A DNA stretch of 64,000 nucleotides from Rotaria sp. Silwood1 (taxonomy: Eukaryota; Rotifera; Eurotatoria; Philodinida; Philodinidae). Position numbers and translations under genes: made by a program. Every line of letters begins with the position of its first letter. Positions within the stretch are counted from its first letter, which is position 1. The DNA lies in contig CAJNOP010000017.1 in the NCBI GenBank assembly GCA_905250075.1, positions 1,247,734 through 1,311,733 on the forward strand, in the 5' to 3' direction. Below are positions 10,814 to 24,081 of this stretch, in pieces. The notes under the pieces were generated by a model, which saw only the letters and a program-made list of their open reading frames with translations, did no database searches and had not been told where the DNA came from.

Positions 10814-13526
10814 ATGGCGAACGGAAACCTTCCTTATTCATGTGATACATTTGTTGTTTTACCGCCATTAACAGATTCAAATTTTCATATATTTGGTAAA
10901 AATTCAGATCGACCAGCAAATGAAGTTCAAGAAATTATTTTTGTTTCAAATGAACACACTAATGATAATAAGAATTTTGTTCAAGTAAAATATTTTTTTG
11001 TTTAATTATCTTTGAGTCAAAGTTATTTTTTAATTTAAATTCAGTGTACTCATATTCAAATTCCACAAGTATCAACAACTTATCGATGTATATTATCAAA
11101 ACCAGCTTGGTGTTGGGGTGCAGAAATGGGTGCTAATGAACATGGAATATGTATTGGTAATGAAGCTGTGTTTTCAAAAGTACCATATGAGACACGAAAG
11201 CCTTCATTGACTGGTCTCGATATTGTTCGGTTAGTATTTTTGTGATTTAACATTTCTAGTTTTCAAGAGAAATTCTTAGGCAAAAGAATCTATTGTAATT
11301 CGATTTGTTCTCTTTTAATGATAAGAATTTAAGAGAAAAATATTTTTATCGATTTTTCTTGAACAGTTAATGATTAGTTACACTTTGGAGCAGTAATAAT
11401 TATATACTCTTTAAAAAACTGGTAGTAAGAAAGAAGACTTCTAATCATCGATCCCCTAAACCTACTTATTAATTGAATAAGAAGATAAAGATCATTAACT
11501 AGCGTATAAGACATCGAAAGGCATTATGACAACGCCTACTATATATTCATAAAGAGGCTTTTATTATCCTGCACTATAACATACCAGAATTATTTTATAC
11601 TTAACTTATTCTACAAAATAAAATACCAGATGTTTCTCAGGCGCTCGATCTAATTGATAAAGTTTATCAATCAAACGGTCTCTGATTACAACATAGAGTG
11701 CTGTAACCAAGATGATGAATTTTTAAATCAAACATTATTTGAAAAATAGCTTCAACAAATATCTTCAAGCAAATTGATTGTGCGTGATTAAACATACCTA
11801 GTAGCTCAAATACTTATTGGAGCAAAAATTTGATTAACTTTTCCTGTGGGATTTTATCTGTCAAAATGACTACTTTTTGCTGCTTCAAATAGATGCAGAT
11901 GAGTTGTAAATAAATTCTTTTATACCAATGTAAAAAAAATATTTGGCTTTGATTTTTTACAAGGATTATTTTTCTGAATAAATTCTTTTAGCATAGACAT
12001 ATGTAAAACAACTGTTGGTTTTTTCAGCTGATAATTAATTACAAAGTAATTAGTAAATATTTCTGTAGCCATATGAGAGAAAAACTCAAAAACTGCGAAA
12101 TAATTCTCAGTTTCTCTAAAGCTAGTCTTTTTCTACTAATAATTTTTCTGAACAAAAGGCTCTAGCTCTAATTTTTTCAGGGTTATCTAAATGAACTTAA
12201 TATATATAACGTATAAAAACAAACTCTAGGAACGTTTATCATTTGAAGATGTGTGTTTTAATTTTTTGAAGTCATGCTACTAATAAATTATTTTGCGCAT
12301 GTGTTGAAACTTTCCATTAGAAGATTTCTTAGGAGAAAAGTATAATATTGAATAAAGGATAAAAACTCTAGTATATTGGATAAAAAGACGTATCAAGTTG
12401 ATATTGACACAATTCGATAATGGCTGAAACTATTTTGAAAATACTTTCTATTTTCTTCGATAATCGAGACATGCCTCAATCTTTGAATAAATTTCATTGT
12501 ATAGACAATCGAAAACTGAAGATCAAAATGAATTGTTCATATAAAATTTATTTCAGGCTGGCATTAGAGCGTGCTAAAACAGCCAAATTTGCTGTTGAAA
12601 TAATTGGTGAATTAATTGAAAAATATGGTCAAGGTGGAGCGTGTTTTGATGCAAGCGCAAATATTTCTTACGGTTATGATAATAGTTTTCTTGTTGTCGA
12701 TGCTGAAGAAGCATGGACCATTGAAACATGTGACCATGTTTGGGTTGCTAAACAAATTAAAGGTAAAAAAAATAAATTGATCTATTTTTTTCTAAAATTA
12801 ATCGAAATATTTTGTGTGTTTTTCTTTTTAATTATAGAAGGACATTATAATATGTCAAATCTATATTCTATTGAAGATGATTATAATCTTCAATCAACTA
12901 ATTTACAAGAATTTGCTAAAGAAAAAAATTTATGGGATGGAAAAGATAAATTAAATTTTTCTCAAGTATTTCAGGGTCCATCACCAACGACTGATGCAAG
13001 ATTAAAAGCTGGGCGACAATTACTAGAAAATTTAACTAAAAATGGTAATTTTTCAATTTTTGATATGATATCTATTTTACGTGATGATCAAGCGGGCATT
13101 TGTGTATTTGATCAAGTTCGAGGTGTACGTACAACAAGTTCTCAAGTATCTGTGTTGACATCAAATAAAACATCTCAAATAGATGCTTGTCATTTTTTAA
13201 CTGGAACACCAAATCCAAAACAATCATTATTTAAACCATTTATTTTTTCAAATAATGTTCAATTAGGTCCATTAACGGTTTCATCACCTGAAGAGATAAC
13301 ATCACAACGTATTCATCCATTATATGTAGCACATCAGAAAGCTAAATGGGAAAATGTTGATCATAAACGTTTACAAGATTTTGAACATGAAGGAATTATG
13401 GAAATTATTAATAAACTTAAATCATTCGAAAATAATAATGTTGATACGTATGAAACATTATTTTATGATACTGTATCAGCAGAAATAGAATTATTACGAG
13501 AACATCCATGTACGAAACGCTCTTAA
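10814..13526 (+). CDS. SCRN: Secernin, peptidase family C69
   Basis: Four exons: 10814-10984, 11045-11229, 12557-12762 and 12838-13526. They join in phase to 416 aa, close to human SCRN1 at about 414 aa. Secernins are Ntn-hydrolase-fold C69 proteins linked to regulated exocytosis in mast cells. Family landmarks are the Cys at residue 11 ([10 protein letters not shown]), aligning with the candidate catalytic Cys, then [52 protein letters not shown] and the C-terminal [16 protein letters not shown]. Intron 2 is 1327 bp, long for this window. Introns 2 and 3 leave the frame open (MAETILKIL... upstream of exon 3 is intronic), so a naive 368-aa ORF from 12420 is wrong. No signal peptide is seen, so it is probably cytosolic. 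AATAAA-like signals follow near 13690. Confidence 0.95.
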
Positions 13527-16500
13527 ATTTTCACTAATTTACTTAATCTTATACACATTAATCGTGCAATATTTTTAATTTAGTCTTATAAAAAAAAATT
13601 CTATATTGTATTTGTTTTTCATAGTATTTCAATACGTATATATATATATGCTTATTCTTTACAATGCATGTAGTCTCTTATATAAAATATATATTAAATA
13701 AATTTATAACGATATTTCCTACACTAATCTATTAATAAATAATTCAGATCTTATGTAACGAGTGATACTTTTGAGTTGTCTGATTTATGGCTGTGAAAAG
13801 TTTCTAGGAAAAGCATTCCTACACCTAACAAGGATATAGAATTTTCTATTCTATTAAAATGTAATTGTTTTCACTAGAGACGTGCGAAATCAAATTTTAG
13901 TCTTAGCTCGTCAACCGAAATAGGGACTGGGACTACGAGAAAAAAGTTGTTTCAATCGAACTTAAATTTTATGAAGACTGGTTGAAAAATTTCTATCTCT
14001 CTCTGTAAATTGATATTATCTATATGAATGCATATGATCAAAAAGATTAAAAATATAACCAGTAACGTTTCGAATCGACTGTTATGAATGACGAATCAAA
14101 AAAAAAGCTTTTGAATGATATAATTCTGACTTGATATAACTATTATACGACGATGACGAACACTGATTAGAATCAATGCCATTAAATTAAGAAACACAGA
14201 CAAAATCTTTTAAAATCATCAAGCCTTCCACTTTTCAACAAACACGCATATGTTCTGATCGTACCATTGCATTTTCGATAACACGAGTGCATAAAATGAT
14301 ACTTTTGATCTATTCTATGTTCATTATGTCAGTATCCAAATAAATATTCACTCAGATTAGACTTTAGTCTTAATGAATAACTGAAAAGCATCACCCTTTA
14401 TGTTTTTTCTCAAACAATCATATGTTACCAATTCCACACGATGTTTCTCATAAGAAGTAAGCATAGAATGCATCTTACATGATTTTTATTATCAATTTTG
14501 AAATACGAAAGTGCTCCGAGTTTTTTTTTGGGATTCTTTTCTTTCAAAACCAATATAAATCATCATCCTTACCTAATGTCTAGAAACTGAGCATATTCTT
14601 CAGTGATAATCGTACACTCTATGAAAAGTGAGCGCAAAAAAATTGCATCTAATGATTTTTATGCACACCTATCAGACATCATATTACTTGATATTTGCTT
14701 CAGAGTCTTGTCTCGGTAAAGCGACGTAAACACTCAGCCTTTATCAACTATGCATAAAATTAGCAGGTTTTTTACGCAAATCTGGAATTTCCTATGAAAA
14801 GTGAGCACGATATGATTATTCTGATGGTTTTAACGCTCACGATTTTTAGTATAAAGGCGCCTCACGTTTCGCCCACAGCCTTGTCTTTCTAGATCTTTAT
14901 AACCGTTTAATAAACCCTTGTAGAGTGTAAAAATGCGGTTAAGGTGTTCATGAACCCTTTGAGAAATTTTTACAATGGTTTATTAAAGTAATAATTCCTC
15001 TCATAAATCTTTTAGGGATTTGTTGTATGTAATAAGAATGTTTAATTAAAAAGCAAGAATTGAAAAAAAATGAAGAATAATGAGTAAATAGCAGCAATGC
15101 AAATATTCGAGAGATTGTGTCTCTGGTGATCGATTATCCTGCTGAAGAACTATTGTCTACGAGAGATTTTTCACTTTTACGTATTATGTATTGGTTTAAT
15201 GAAACTAGAGAATATGTGTAAATTTCACATTTTAGCCCTGAAGAGACTGCGCTAACAAGCTTTTATTTTTACAGTATTGATGCCGTTAACTATTATCTAA
15301 ATAAAAAGTACCATCTGTATCTGTTCATTTTCATTTCCAATTCGGTTTTCGTTTACATAGTAAATTTGACTTCTTCACTTACGATAAAATCACGATAATA
15401 CATGTATTATGTTCGATCAGAATCACTCTCACTTTGCTTTAGTACTATTCTAATTTCTTTTTGTAGATAAATTCAGACACGACATTTTAATAGGCATTGT
15501 TATGCTCAACTAGATTAATTTAGAGATGACTCGAAAAAAAAACTTTCGAAAGGGATAGAAGATAGATTCTCACGAAAGTTATTCTTTCAACAAACTGAAA
15601 TGTGACACTAGCACTGCTTTTCCTAGTTTATTTCAATTCATAAAATAACGTGTGATATTAAAGTTCTATGGAAAAATAAAAAAGTGTAACGTAAATTTTA
15701 TTATAGAATTTTTGTTCTTAATACTATGTTTGGTTACAGATGACTAAATTTTCATCGATTGTTCAAGACTTTCTGTGACTGAATTTTGATCAATACAGAA
15801 GTCTGTTCCAGTATAAAGAACTTCACCATAAACTTCGTTCTACCTTGTATAAGCGTCTGTTTTATAGGAGATGAGTAAATCACTCCAACGATCACCATTC
15901 AGATAATAATGAACGACAACAATCGATTCCCGCCATCGCCAAAACCTGTAAAGCACTGACATATTCCATTCGGAATTCCATGAACTAAAAATTTAGCCCT
16001 TTTGTAGATAATGATGCACAGAATCAATATGAGTTTAAGCTGCATATTCATACTTTCTCATTTACTTCAAACTTTGAGTGCAAAATTCTAGTGTAATGCA
16101 TCTTTTGAAAAAAAACTATGACAAAGAAGAAAATAAATCCATAAACGTAATACATATATATACTCTTCAATAGCTGTCATAAAAATATTAATATTACTAT
16201 ATAATTGTATAAAGGTAAACGGAATAAAACCAGAAGAAAAAAAAAGAAATGGTACAGTATTGTATGAGCTATTGATTCAATCTTTTTATAATTTATTCAA
16301 TATGATAATAGAAATATGTTTGCATCACATAGCACATCATAAGAAAAAAAGTAAAAACAATTACAGATTGTCAATCGAAATGACTTAGCTGGTGTCTATC
16401 AATCTCAAAACAGATTGAACATTGGACGTGATCGAAGACTTTTGAAGATTCTCTGTCTCACTAGCTGCAAGTGAAGACTCTAATAACAAGCTTTTATCAA

Positions 16501-17430
16501 CGAAAATGGCTTTCAGAACAATTGATGCAATAATCTCTGCGAAATCATCGCAGATTTTCTCATACTGAAATAAAAATCCAACAGTCTTGAGTACATAGTT
16601 AAATCAACTTAACGCATTCGCTAGTAAGCTGAAAATATGTGGCAAACTTTAGCTTTTTAAGCACTTCAGTTTTCGTCAAACCACGACGCTATAGAGATTT
16701 TTGACAGTAAAGAGTACGAAAAAGTACTGAAGTTTTCTCAGCGTCGTCCAATCAAACAATTAGATTAAAATTATCTCTACATTCAACAGAAACACAACTT
16801 AATTTAATAAACGACATAAAAAAACACTTACCATTAAGAGTAGTTCTCTATTGGACGTACGTTTTTTTTTTACTACTCCCTGAAAGAAAAGGTATCATAA
16901 GGAATCGTTGATGATTATACAGAAGATGCTCTTCTTTTTAAGGTTTTATTCGTTTATTAGTAAATCATTAAAGGTCCTGGATATTTTAAAGAACTCTGTC
17001 AAATAAAAAAAGTTCCAGGACTTTAGAAGAGTTTTACCTCGCCTTCCTTTTTATGCTGAACTTCTTCTACAAAGATGGTTCCGACACAAGCTGCATAAAC
17101 TAAAATGAGTCATTTTTTGAACGCGACCTAATTAATGTAAGTCTAGAATAGTTCTAATTATCCATTAATAATAATAAAAACAGACGAGGATCGCCATCTA
17201 GTTTGTTAATAATAACGATTAACCGACTACTTACCTATTAACATAAGGTTTATGTTTATTCTGTTTATTATTCCATCGCATATCTTTTCGTTAGAAAAAA
17301 CCTTTTCTTCGAAAAATAACGGCTTTTCATTTAACTTCAGAAGTAGCATTAAAACTTGAGGCCTGCAAGTCTATCATGCAAAATCAATATTGTCTCAAAA
17401 AAGGCTTCTTTTAATGCAAAAGTTCAGAAC
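13527..17430. other. Gene-poor intergenic region
   Basis: No supported exon. Two imperfect copies of CTATGAAAAGTGAGC occur near 14620 and 14790. A block at about 15213-15266 resembles, in reverse, part of the 2420-4200 element (shared CACATTTTAGC and CTGCGCTAACAAG). A small hairpin AAAGGTCCTGGA/TCCAGGACTTT lies near 16970-17025. The rest is A+T-rich and featureless to me. Confidence 0.5.
15213..15266. repeat. Dispersed block shared with the 2.6 kb element
   Basis: CACATTTTAGC and CTGCGCTAACAAG occur here in the same order and near the same spacing as on the complementary strand at about 2627-2681, inside the GC-ended TIR element. This suggests a dispersed repeat family or a decayed relative of that element. 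Confidence 0.5.
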
Positions 17431-17515
17431 GGGTGTGGATGTGCCCGTGAGCGTAGGTTTGTAGTGTGAATGAAGCGAAGACCCATTTACGTAGCTACAC
17501 CCACACCCTAACTAA
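17430..17515. repeat. Telomere-like GGGTGTGG / CACCCACACCC hairpin
   Basis: GGGTGTGG at about 17431 is followed about 65 bp later by CACCCACACCC (about 17500-17510). This is the same head-on arrangement as at the left end of the window. Between them is unique sequence with no tandem array. Looser GTGAGTG and CTCACAC/CACCCA partners lie at about 17688-17785. Confidence 0.55.
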
Positions 17516-18660
17516 ATTCAAAGTTGATGAATAAGTTAAATGTGTCTTGTTGACTAGAAGAATTACGTTAAATGAAACATTGAAGAACAACGAATGGATC
17601 AAGCAAGTCCACGAGCTATTTGATGCTGTTTGATAGGTTTTTAATGGTGTCCATAGTTTAATCTTTTAAGTCAACTGAAGGTATGAATGTGAGTGTATAA
17701 CTGTGACTACGGGTCTTTTCTCCATTCATATGCATATTCCACATCCAAGATCCATGCTCACACTTACAACCACCCACATTTTAGCCATATCAGATTCTTC
17801 TGACAGGTTTTCTTAGGGTCTCTCACCAAGTTTTTTTGAAAAATCGAGGCTTTTAAACGGGTTTTTAAGATACACTTTTCGCCAACAAAACCAGAGAAAA
17901 ACTCAACTTTTTGTAAAAAATATGCTGATAGAACGTAGGAACATGTTTAACTCATGACTGGCTCAATCTTTCAATATGGGGCTTATATAATTTATAAATC
18001 TTTACCTAATGAACATTCCTGAAAATTACAATTCTAAAACTTTTACATTACACAACGTTTTGATTTTAATAAACTTGATGAGAGATTTTAAGATAATTTG
18101 CCAGAAAAACTGATCTATACGATTCGATGCAGTTTCATCTAATTTTTTAAACAGTGGAAACCGCAGATTTCTATCTTGTTCTCATCATCAGTTGTCAATA
18201 CCATTATTCACCGCCATCAACAAACACCAAATTTTAAATCTTTGATTCGATGGTAAATCAAAACTTTTTTTCAAAATATTGAGCACAAAATTCCGCGCCG
18301 ATTGGTGTATATTTCATTGTTGTTAATAAATCGCTAGGCCAGAAAGTACAAAATACCACAAATATTTTAAGATTTTGTCGCCAGGGACAAAATTGCATTC
18401 ATTATAACCCATCAAAAATGCACCTGGTTTTTAAGTTTTTTTTTTCAGGCCGCATACTCCTTAGTAAGATCTTTCTAATACTGAAAGAATCATGGCTCTA
18501 GCTATAAATATGACTGGGTTCTAGGAAAGACAAAGGTGTCTTAAACTTATGGCCACAACTTTACATATAACATCCAAAAGATAGGTCTTTCTTTCTTTTC
18601 GGTGAAAAAATCACAAAATTAGAAAACATCTTAAACCTTTGCTACCCATTTTACATCTAC
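17516..18660. other. Intergenic
   Basis: No supported gene. It contains the weak telomere-like cluster noted at about 17688-17785 and otherwise A+T-rich sequence. Confidence 0.5.
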
Positions 18661-19053
18661 ACTCACAACGGTGGATTCCCATTTCGTCGAAAGCTTAATT
18701 GATTTTTCTGTTTCGTCGAAAAATGAAAAAGCAACTGTTCCCGTTTCGTTGAAAAATTAAATTGTCATGAAAAATAGTATAATCAAAGTGATAAGCTAGA
18801 TTTCTTTGATTGACTTAAACTATTTTCTTAAAAAGAAATGAATTGATATCCCTATACTAGTAATCTGCATTTTTGAAAAAGTATATATATGCGGAAGAAA
18901 AAGGGGAAATTCAATTTTTTTGCTATATTCATTCATCATTATACAGAAGGATGCTATCTATTGTTGAAAGAAAACGTAATAAATCAACTTTAATACTTGA
19001 TACCTTTCGCTACACATAAAGTCGGATTTTAAATACAACTGTTTGTTGGAAAT

Positions 19054-19314
19054 GTGAAAATCGTTCATAGATGTGGTGGGTGGGTGTGGATGTTTTCTTC
19101 TTTACACTCACATTCACCCTCATCACGTCTATTAGCAACTGGTATATTACCTCCACGAAAAAAATTATTTGTAAATCGAAATGTACGATTACACAAATTA
19201 AACGAACGTTTCAAACACGAAACATTAAAATTGAATAAATATCTTGAAAAATTTCTGCGATCAATCGGAATAGAAAAGTATTGTTTTCTTTTCTATATTC
19301 ATATTTTCTCTTAA
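19054..19314 (+). pseudogene. Possible captured coding fragment inside TIR element
   Basis: An open frame lies within the 18670-19585 element. From about residue 26 (LLATGILPPRKKLF, then VRLHKLNERFKHETLKLNKY) it reads like real protein, basic and amphipathic. The ILPPRKK...LHKLNERFK pattern faintly recalls SGNH/GDSL-hydrolase-like domains found in some invertebrate elements, but this is a weak guess. The first 25 residues overlap the telomere-like patch and are probably not coding. It may be a transduplicated host exon or element-encoded remnant. Confidence 0.3.
19066..19130. repeat. Telomere-like G-rich / C-rich patch
   Basis: GGTGGGTGGGTGTGG at about 19073 is followed at about 19112-19130 by CTCACATTCACCCTCATC, again G-rich then C-rich on the same strand. 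It is inside the TIR element, so the motif may have been carried with it. Confidence 0.4.
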
Positions 19315-19594
19315 TAATTTCTTATTTACGTATCTAAATCTTCTCTATCATAAAGTTTTTTTTTGACAAATTTATCTGCAAGTAATTAGGCAATAGTCCT
19401 GATTAGTATGACGAAAAATCTCATCAAATGATGTAATCTATGCTTCGTTGATTAAGCAGAATTTATTTCTTCGAGGAAATGGGAACAGTCGTTTGTTCAT
19501 TTTCGACGAAACACGAATGCAAGAAAAATAAATTTTCAGCGAAACAGAAAAATCAATTAAGCTTTCGACGAAACGGGACCTAATCACCCACAAC

Positions 19595-21020
19595 ACAGTC
19601 AATTGAAAATTAAACTATTCAAATCTGTAGTCAATTCAGATCGATTTTTTTCCTGACGATCATGTGTAAATAAAAACTATCACATAACGTTTGTCTTTTC
19701 AATGCTTGCATTTTAACACACCTTAAAAATTAATACCATGATCAATATCAGAAAAATGGCCATATTTTCTGTCCGTTTTTTTCATATCTTATTTTTAGGT
19801 GTCTCTTGCAGAGAGTTTGCAAAAGAACTACGTGTTCTTAGAGAAATCTTAATATGAAGAGCCTAGTTCTCGTTAAAGTTTTCTTTGTAGTTTCTCTAAA
19901 TAATATTCAATGCAGAGAATAAAGCTCGGACTGCTTCAAACCATTTTGACAGCAATAATCGTCAGCTAAATCCCAGTGAGAGACCTGATCATGTGTTTTT
20001 TTTGTTACATTAGTGCATGATATAGCTTTTCTAAGATGTCGAATGAAATATGTCGTTCTCTCGAGTAAAAAGATGGTACTAAGTTTCTATAGTTCATGGT
20101 TTACACAAGAAGATTCATCCCATTGGGAATTCGCTCAAAATCTTTTTTTTTTTGTCAGAGAAATGTCATGTATTTTCACATAAAAAGAAAAAGGTCGCAA
20201 TATCCATGAGTAAGAGAAGAATGTTTTGTTCTTTTTTCTTTGAAATGGTACTCCAAAAAATGATGAATTTCAATTGTTAAGGCAATACTAGAATCATCTG
20301 AAGATTAGTTTCATTTTTTCTAGAAAGTTAGTGATAGAATAATTTGAGAACCTTTTCATGACTTATAATGTCGAATGATATTACTGTTAGTCCATTGCAG
20401 GAAAATTAAATGGAGTGAAACCTGGACTGTTGACTTGCTTTTAGAAATTTTCAATTGTTTGAATTTATAAGCATCAGCTGACAAAATAGGTCATCACTTT
20501 TTATTCCAACGCAAGATATCAATTCTTGATTTCTTGATCTTCACCTTTTCATTCCGTTGATAGGTGAACTTTATTAGATGAATATTTCTCCTTCATAAGC
20601 CATCTAATTCGAAGCATTTTCCGTCATTTACGCGTGTGACAAATCTAGAACTTGACACATATTACTATTTCATGTGTTCACTGCCTGAGTTTAACTCATT
20701 AATCCTCATATAAAGTCTTATTTCTATGAATTGTTGGTACACTCCGTAATGGTTAGCAGTATGTATTTTTATTAAAACATCTCACTCAGCAAGACGCTGT
20801 AGTTCATCGAGTATGAGTACATACTCATACTAGCTCGCTCTTGATGTTGTGAATTTCCTAGCAGTTTATTCCGTAATCTAACCATTGATTGAACAACTAA
20901 TGAATTCCAGCTGAAGTATTTCAACTATAAAATCAATATATAGCACTTTTCATCTACTGATCCTCTGAAAACTATTTTTACATGTTATATTAGGTATTGT
21001 AATCATAATAAGAACGGTCA
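19595..21020. other. Intergenic
   Basis: No gene is supported. A perfect palindrome (AGTATGAGTA, CA, TACTCATACT) lies at 20810-20831. Otherwise A+T-rich. Confidence 0.5.
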
Positions 21021-21023
21021 CTA

Positions 21024-21310
21024 CACTGAAAACAAAAAGGTACCAAACGAAACCAAAGATAGTTTCTTAATCTCTATGAAACTTTAAAAGGGTTTCGTAC
21101 CAAGCGCGTAATTTAAAAAAGGTTTCGAACTTTGCAACGAATTCGAAACCTTTTTGAGGTTTCGTATGATACTTTTGAAATCTTCAAAAAATATTTCTGA
21201 AGCTTCGACAATCATTTTGAACCCATCTTGAGTTTTTACGAAACCTTAAAAAAGATTTCGATTTCATTGCAAAAAAAAGTTTCGTATGGTACTACACTTT
21301 TTTTTCAGAG
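21024..21310. mobile_element. Short TA-flanked MITE, 287 bp
   Basis: Termini CACTGAAAAC (left) and the complement of TTTTCAGAG (right) are inverted and continue into GGTACCAAACGAAAC versus GTACCATACGAAAC. Several internal GGTTTCG/CGAAACC copies add secondary structure. TA dinucleotides flank both ends (21022-21023 and 21311-21312), as expected for Tc1/mariner-type insertion. Non-coding. Confidence 0.65.
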
Positions 21311-21312
21311 TA

Positions 21313-24081
21313 TCTCAAATATTTTCTGAAGCAAAAGCTTAACGAATTTGATTTCGTGTGATTTATCTTTAAAAACCAATACTTGTAGCAAGTTTTACGA
21401 TGATCGAACTACTGTTGACAGATGGTAGTTAGTATAAATGAAGATCCTCAAATGTTGAACACGCAATTGGTAGTCTAAATGGAACGAAAAACAATAACAC
21501 TCTTTTTATTTATTTTTACAATTCATAGTATTCGTAAGCATATATAGTAAAAAGAAAATTATATTAATATTAAAAGTTTGCAATTCTTGTTTTCATGTTA
21601 AAGATAAATACAGTATGATAATTAAAAGAAAAAAAGAATCATATTTTTTTTTGAAACTCTTTTTGATCTTATAATTATAGGAACCAAACAGAAAGTTAAT
21701 ATAGAATCACAAGTATTCTTCACTCTTCATTCATTTGTTGTTAATTCAAGTTCTAATGAAAGATTGGATCTTTTGTTTAAAAGAATAGTTTCAATTACTC
21801 TTGTGTGATGTCAAATCAAGAGTTCTTATTAGTATAAGTTAGATTTATATCAACATCTCTTAGAGATAGCGGAATCAACTTGATACATCTGAATATTCAT
21901 GATGAATACAAATTATAAAGAAATACTAAAGTTATATCAAATATACTATTTATTAAGTATCATACAAAGTTTCAAGATGATCTCTCATCCATAAGACAGA
22001 ATGCAAGCCATTTTCGACACGAGATTAATTTTCTTATTAAAATCACACTGTATATTATTCTAATATATTCATATGTTTGTCAAAAATTTATTATTTTAGC
22101 CAATTTACATTTTGAAAAATTATCAATAAGTTGTGATCATACGATCGAAAAAAACAATACAGTTATCTGTCAAAGTACATCGACATACAATATGCATAGG
22201 CAGTAGAGTATGAAGACTCGAAAATCTCAAGCGTCGCCTAGTTTCAGACTTAATAAAGCACGAGAGTCAAGAACAGCTGAACGTGTAACCTACTGAAACA
22301 TGAGTCTCACCAATATGCGGCACTATGAAACTTAAACTCATCGGAATTATGAATCTAGGATTTGATCACATTCGAATCTGATGTTTTCTAGCTAGATGTA
22401 GTTTATTTTAGTACAGCAGTTGAAACATTTCTGCATATTCATCTCTATATTGTAAAGAACAAAACTGAAAAAGTATCTATACATTTATAGCTTTTAGTGA
22501 CTTTTATTTGGTCGATTCATAGAACTCAGTATGTAAAATGGACTAATCGTAAGATTAATTGCTCAAAAGACAAAACTATCTGTATTCGATTGCTTCTCTT
22601 CTCTTTCAAGATATTATTACTTTAGACCTTTTATTAAGTGACAGCACAATTCTAATAATCAAAACTTCAGAAAAAAACATTAATTATAGTCTGAATAAGC
22701 TTTGTCAACATTGTCCCTTTAAAGCTAAAATATAGAACTCATAATACATCTTTTTCAGCTTTTTTATACTAGTACAAATTATTGTAAAGTGAAAAATTTT
22801 ATGAAAGACGATAGTTTCTTTCCAAGAATAATCAACTGTCAGACAAACAATTTGTCTTACTGATTTCTCTATTTCGATCAGAATTTGTTTTTCTTTTATT
22901 CTTTTCTCTTAGGCTCTACTGTGTATTTGTCTTATTGCAATTCGCTTGTTATTTATCTTCATTCTTTTTGTTTCGTTTTTCACAAGTAACAATGATTAAT
23001 ATTATTGTAACCAGTTATTTATCTGACAAAGATTGTCTGTTGTATATATCTATTATATTTACAGCTAATCTCCATGTAGTATTATGTATCTTGATAACCT
23101 TGGAAATACTGATATTGATTATTCCGAATAGTTACAGCTTAATCAGTTCATACTTTTAATATTGTTCTCATAACGATTTCAACAAATCAAATCATCATTT
23201 TTTATGCCTATCACATGATCAATTATCTGAACAAAAATCAAACACTTTGCTATTTAGAACAGCCAAATATATATCGCAGTCATTTAAATTTCAAGAATGA
23301 CTTTGGAACATTTGGGAGCATTCTAACCCTTGGTGTTAATACCATTTAGCTCCTTTTTTTGTCGCAAAGGAACTATAGACAATGAGTCTGGTGCTTGTTG
23401 TCTTTAGTTGCTATGGAAACATACTCACAGGCTATTCCCAAGTTGACAAAATCTATTGTGAGCGCCTCTGTCTGAGTTTCTATGGTTGTCAACAGTGTTG
23501 AAATCATTGATCTATAACTTCATCGTCACACTTTGATCAGTGTTCTTATCGAAGAAGGGAAGGTGCTGAGATAAGCCAGGAAACTTCGCTTTATAGCTTA
23601 TATTTCACTATTCTTCTTTATCAGATATATGAGTTCCACAAACAATTTATTAGTATAGTTATTTGAATTTCTAGTTCTTATAAATTTATCAATCATCTCG
23701 ATGTTAATAATCTATTAGGACAGTAGAAGATGATGATGATATTCTTCATGTTCTAAAAGTGCTTTCATGTTAATGCATATTTGATCAAATAAAAAGTACT
23801 TTCTTTCGAGCACAGTGCCAGTGACAATATTTCAGATTATAACTAATCAATGTCATGGAAAAAATCCATTTTGTCTACTCGTGAATTATTGGAGGAATTA
23901 GCAACAAGTCAAACAATATAATCATCGCTCACAGAACTAAATACTCTGTAACTCCTTACTAACTGAACTTCACTCACGAAAGAACCTCTCCAAATGTCAA
24001 GTCACTTCTCGACTGGGATGATGTTCATTTGATGAGTAAGGTGCACCAAGGGCAAAATAGAAGCAAAAAAAAATAGATTAT
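21313..24081. other. Gene-poor region before the scaffold gap
   Basis: Only A+T-rich chance frames, such as a hydrophobic 74-codon frame at 22935-23159 with no splice or homology support. I see no RNA genes or clear repeats. Confidence 0.5.

Larger units (their letters stand above)
18670..19585. mobile_element. TIR element with TTTCGTCGAAA motifs
   Basis: The left end (18676-18720) and right end (19536-19580) are inverted copies sharing TTCCC(A/G)TTTCGTCGAA and AGCTTAATTGATTTTTCTG. The palindrome-like TTTCGTCGAAA recurs further in on both sides. Flanking ACTCACAAC (18661-18669) and ACCCACAAC (19586-19594) form a 9-bp direct repeat with one mismatch, a likely target duplication. The interior holds a telomere-like G-rich patch and an 86-codon open frame. 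No transposase is recognised. The exact outer limits are uncertain by several bases. Confidence 0.7.

Noticed and set aside
12420-12556. Alternative secernin start at 12420
   Set aside because: The extra N-terminal residues come from the open end of intron 2; exons 1 and 2 upstream carry the family N-terminus including the candidate catalytic Cys.
22935-23159. Hydrophobic 74-codon frame resembling membrane helices
   Set aside because: T-rich sequence encodes hydrophobic residues by default; there is no splice context, poly(A) signal or family motif.
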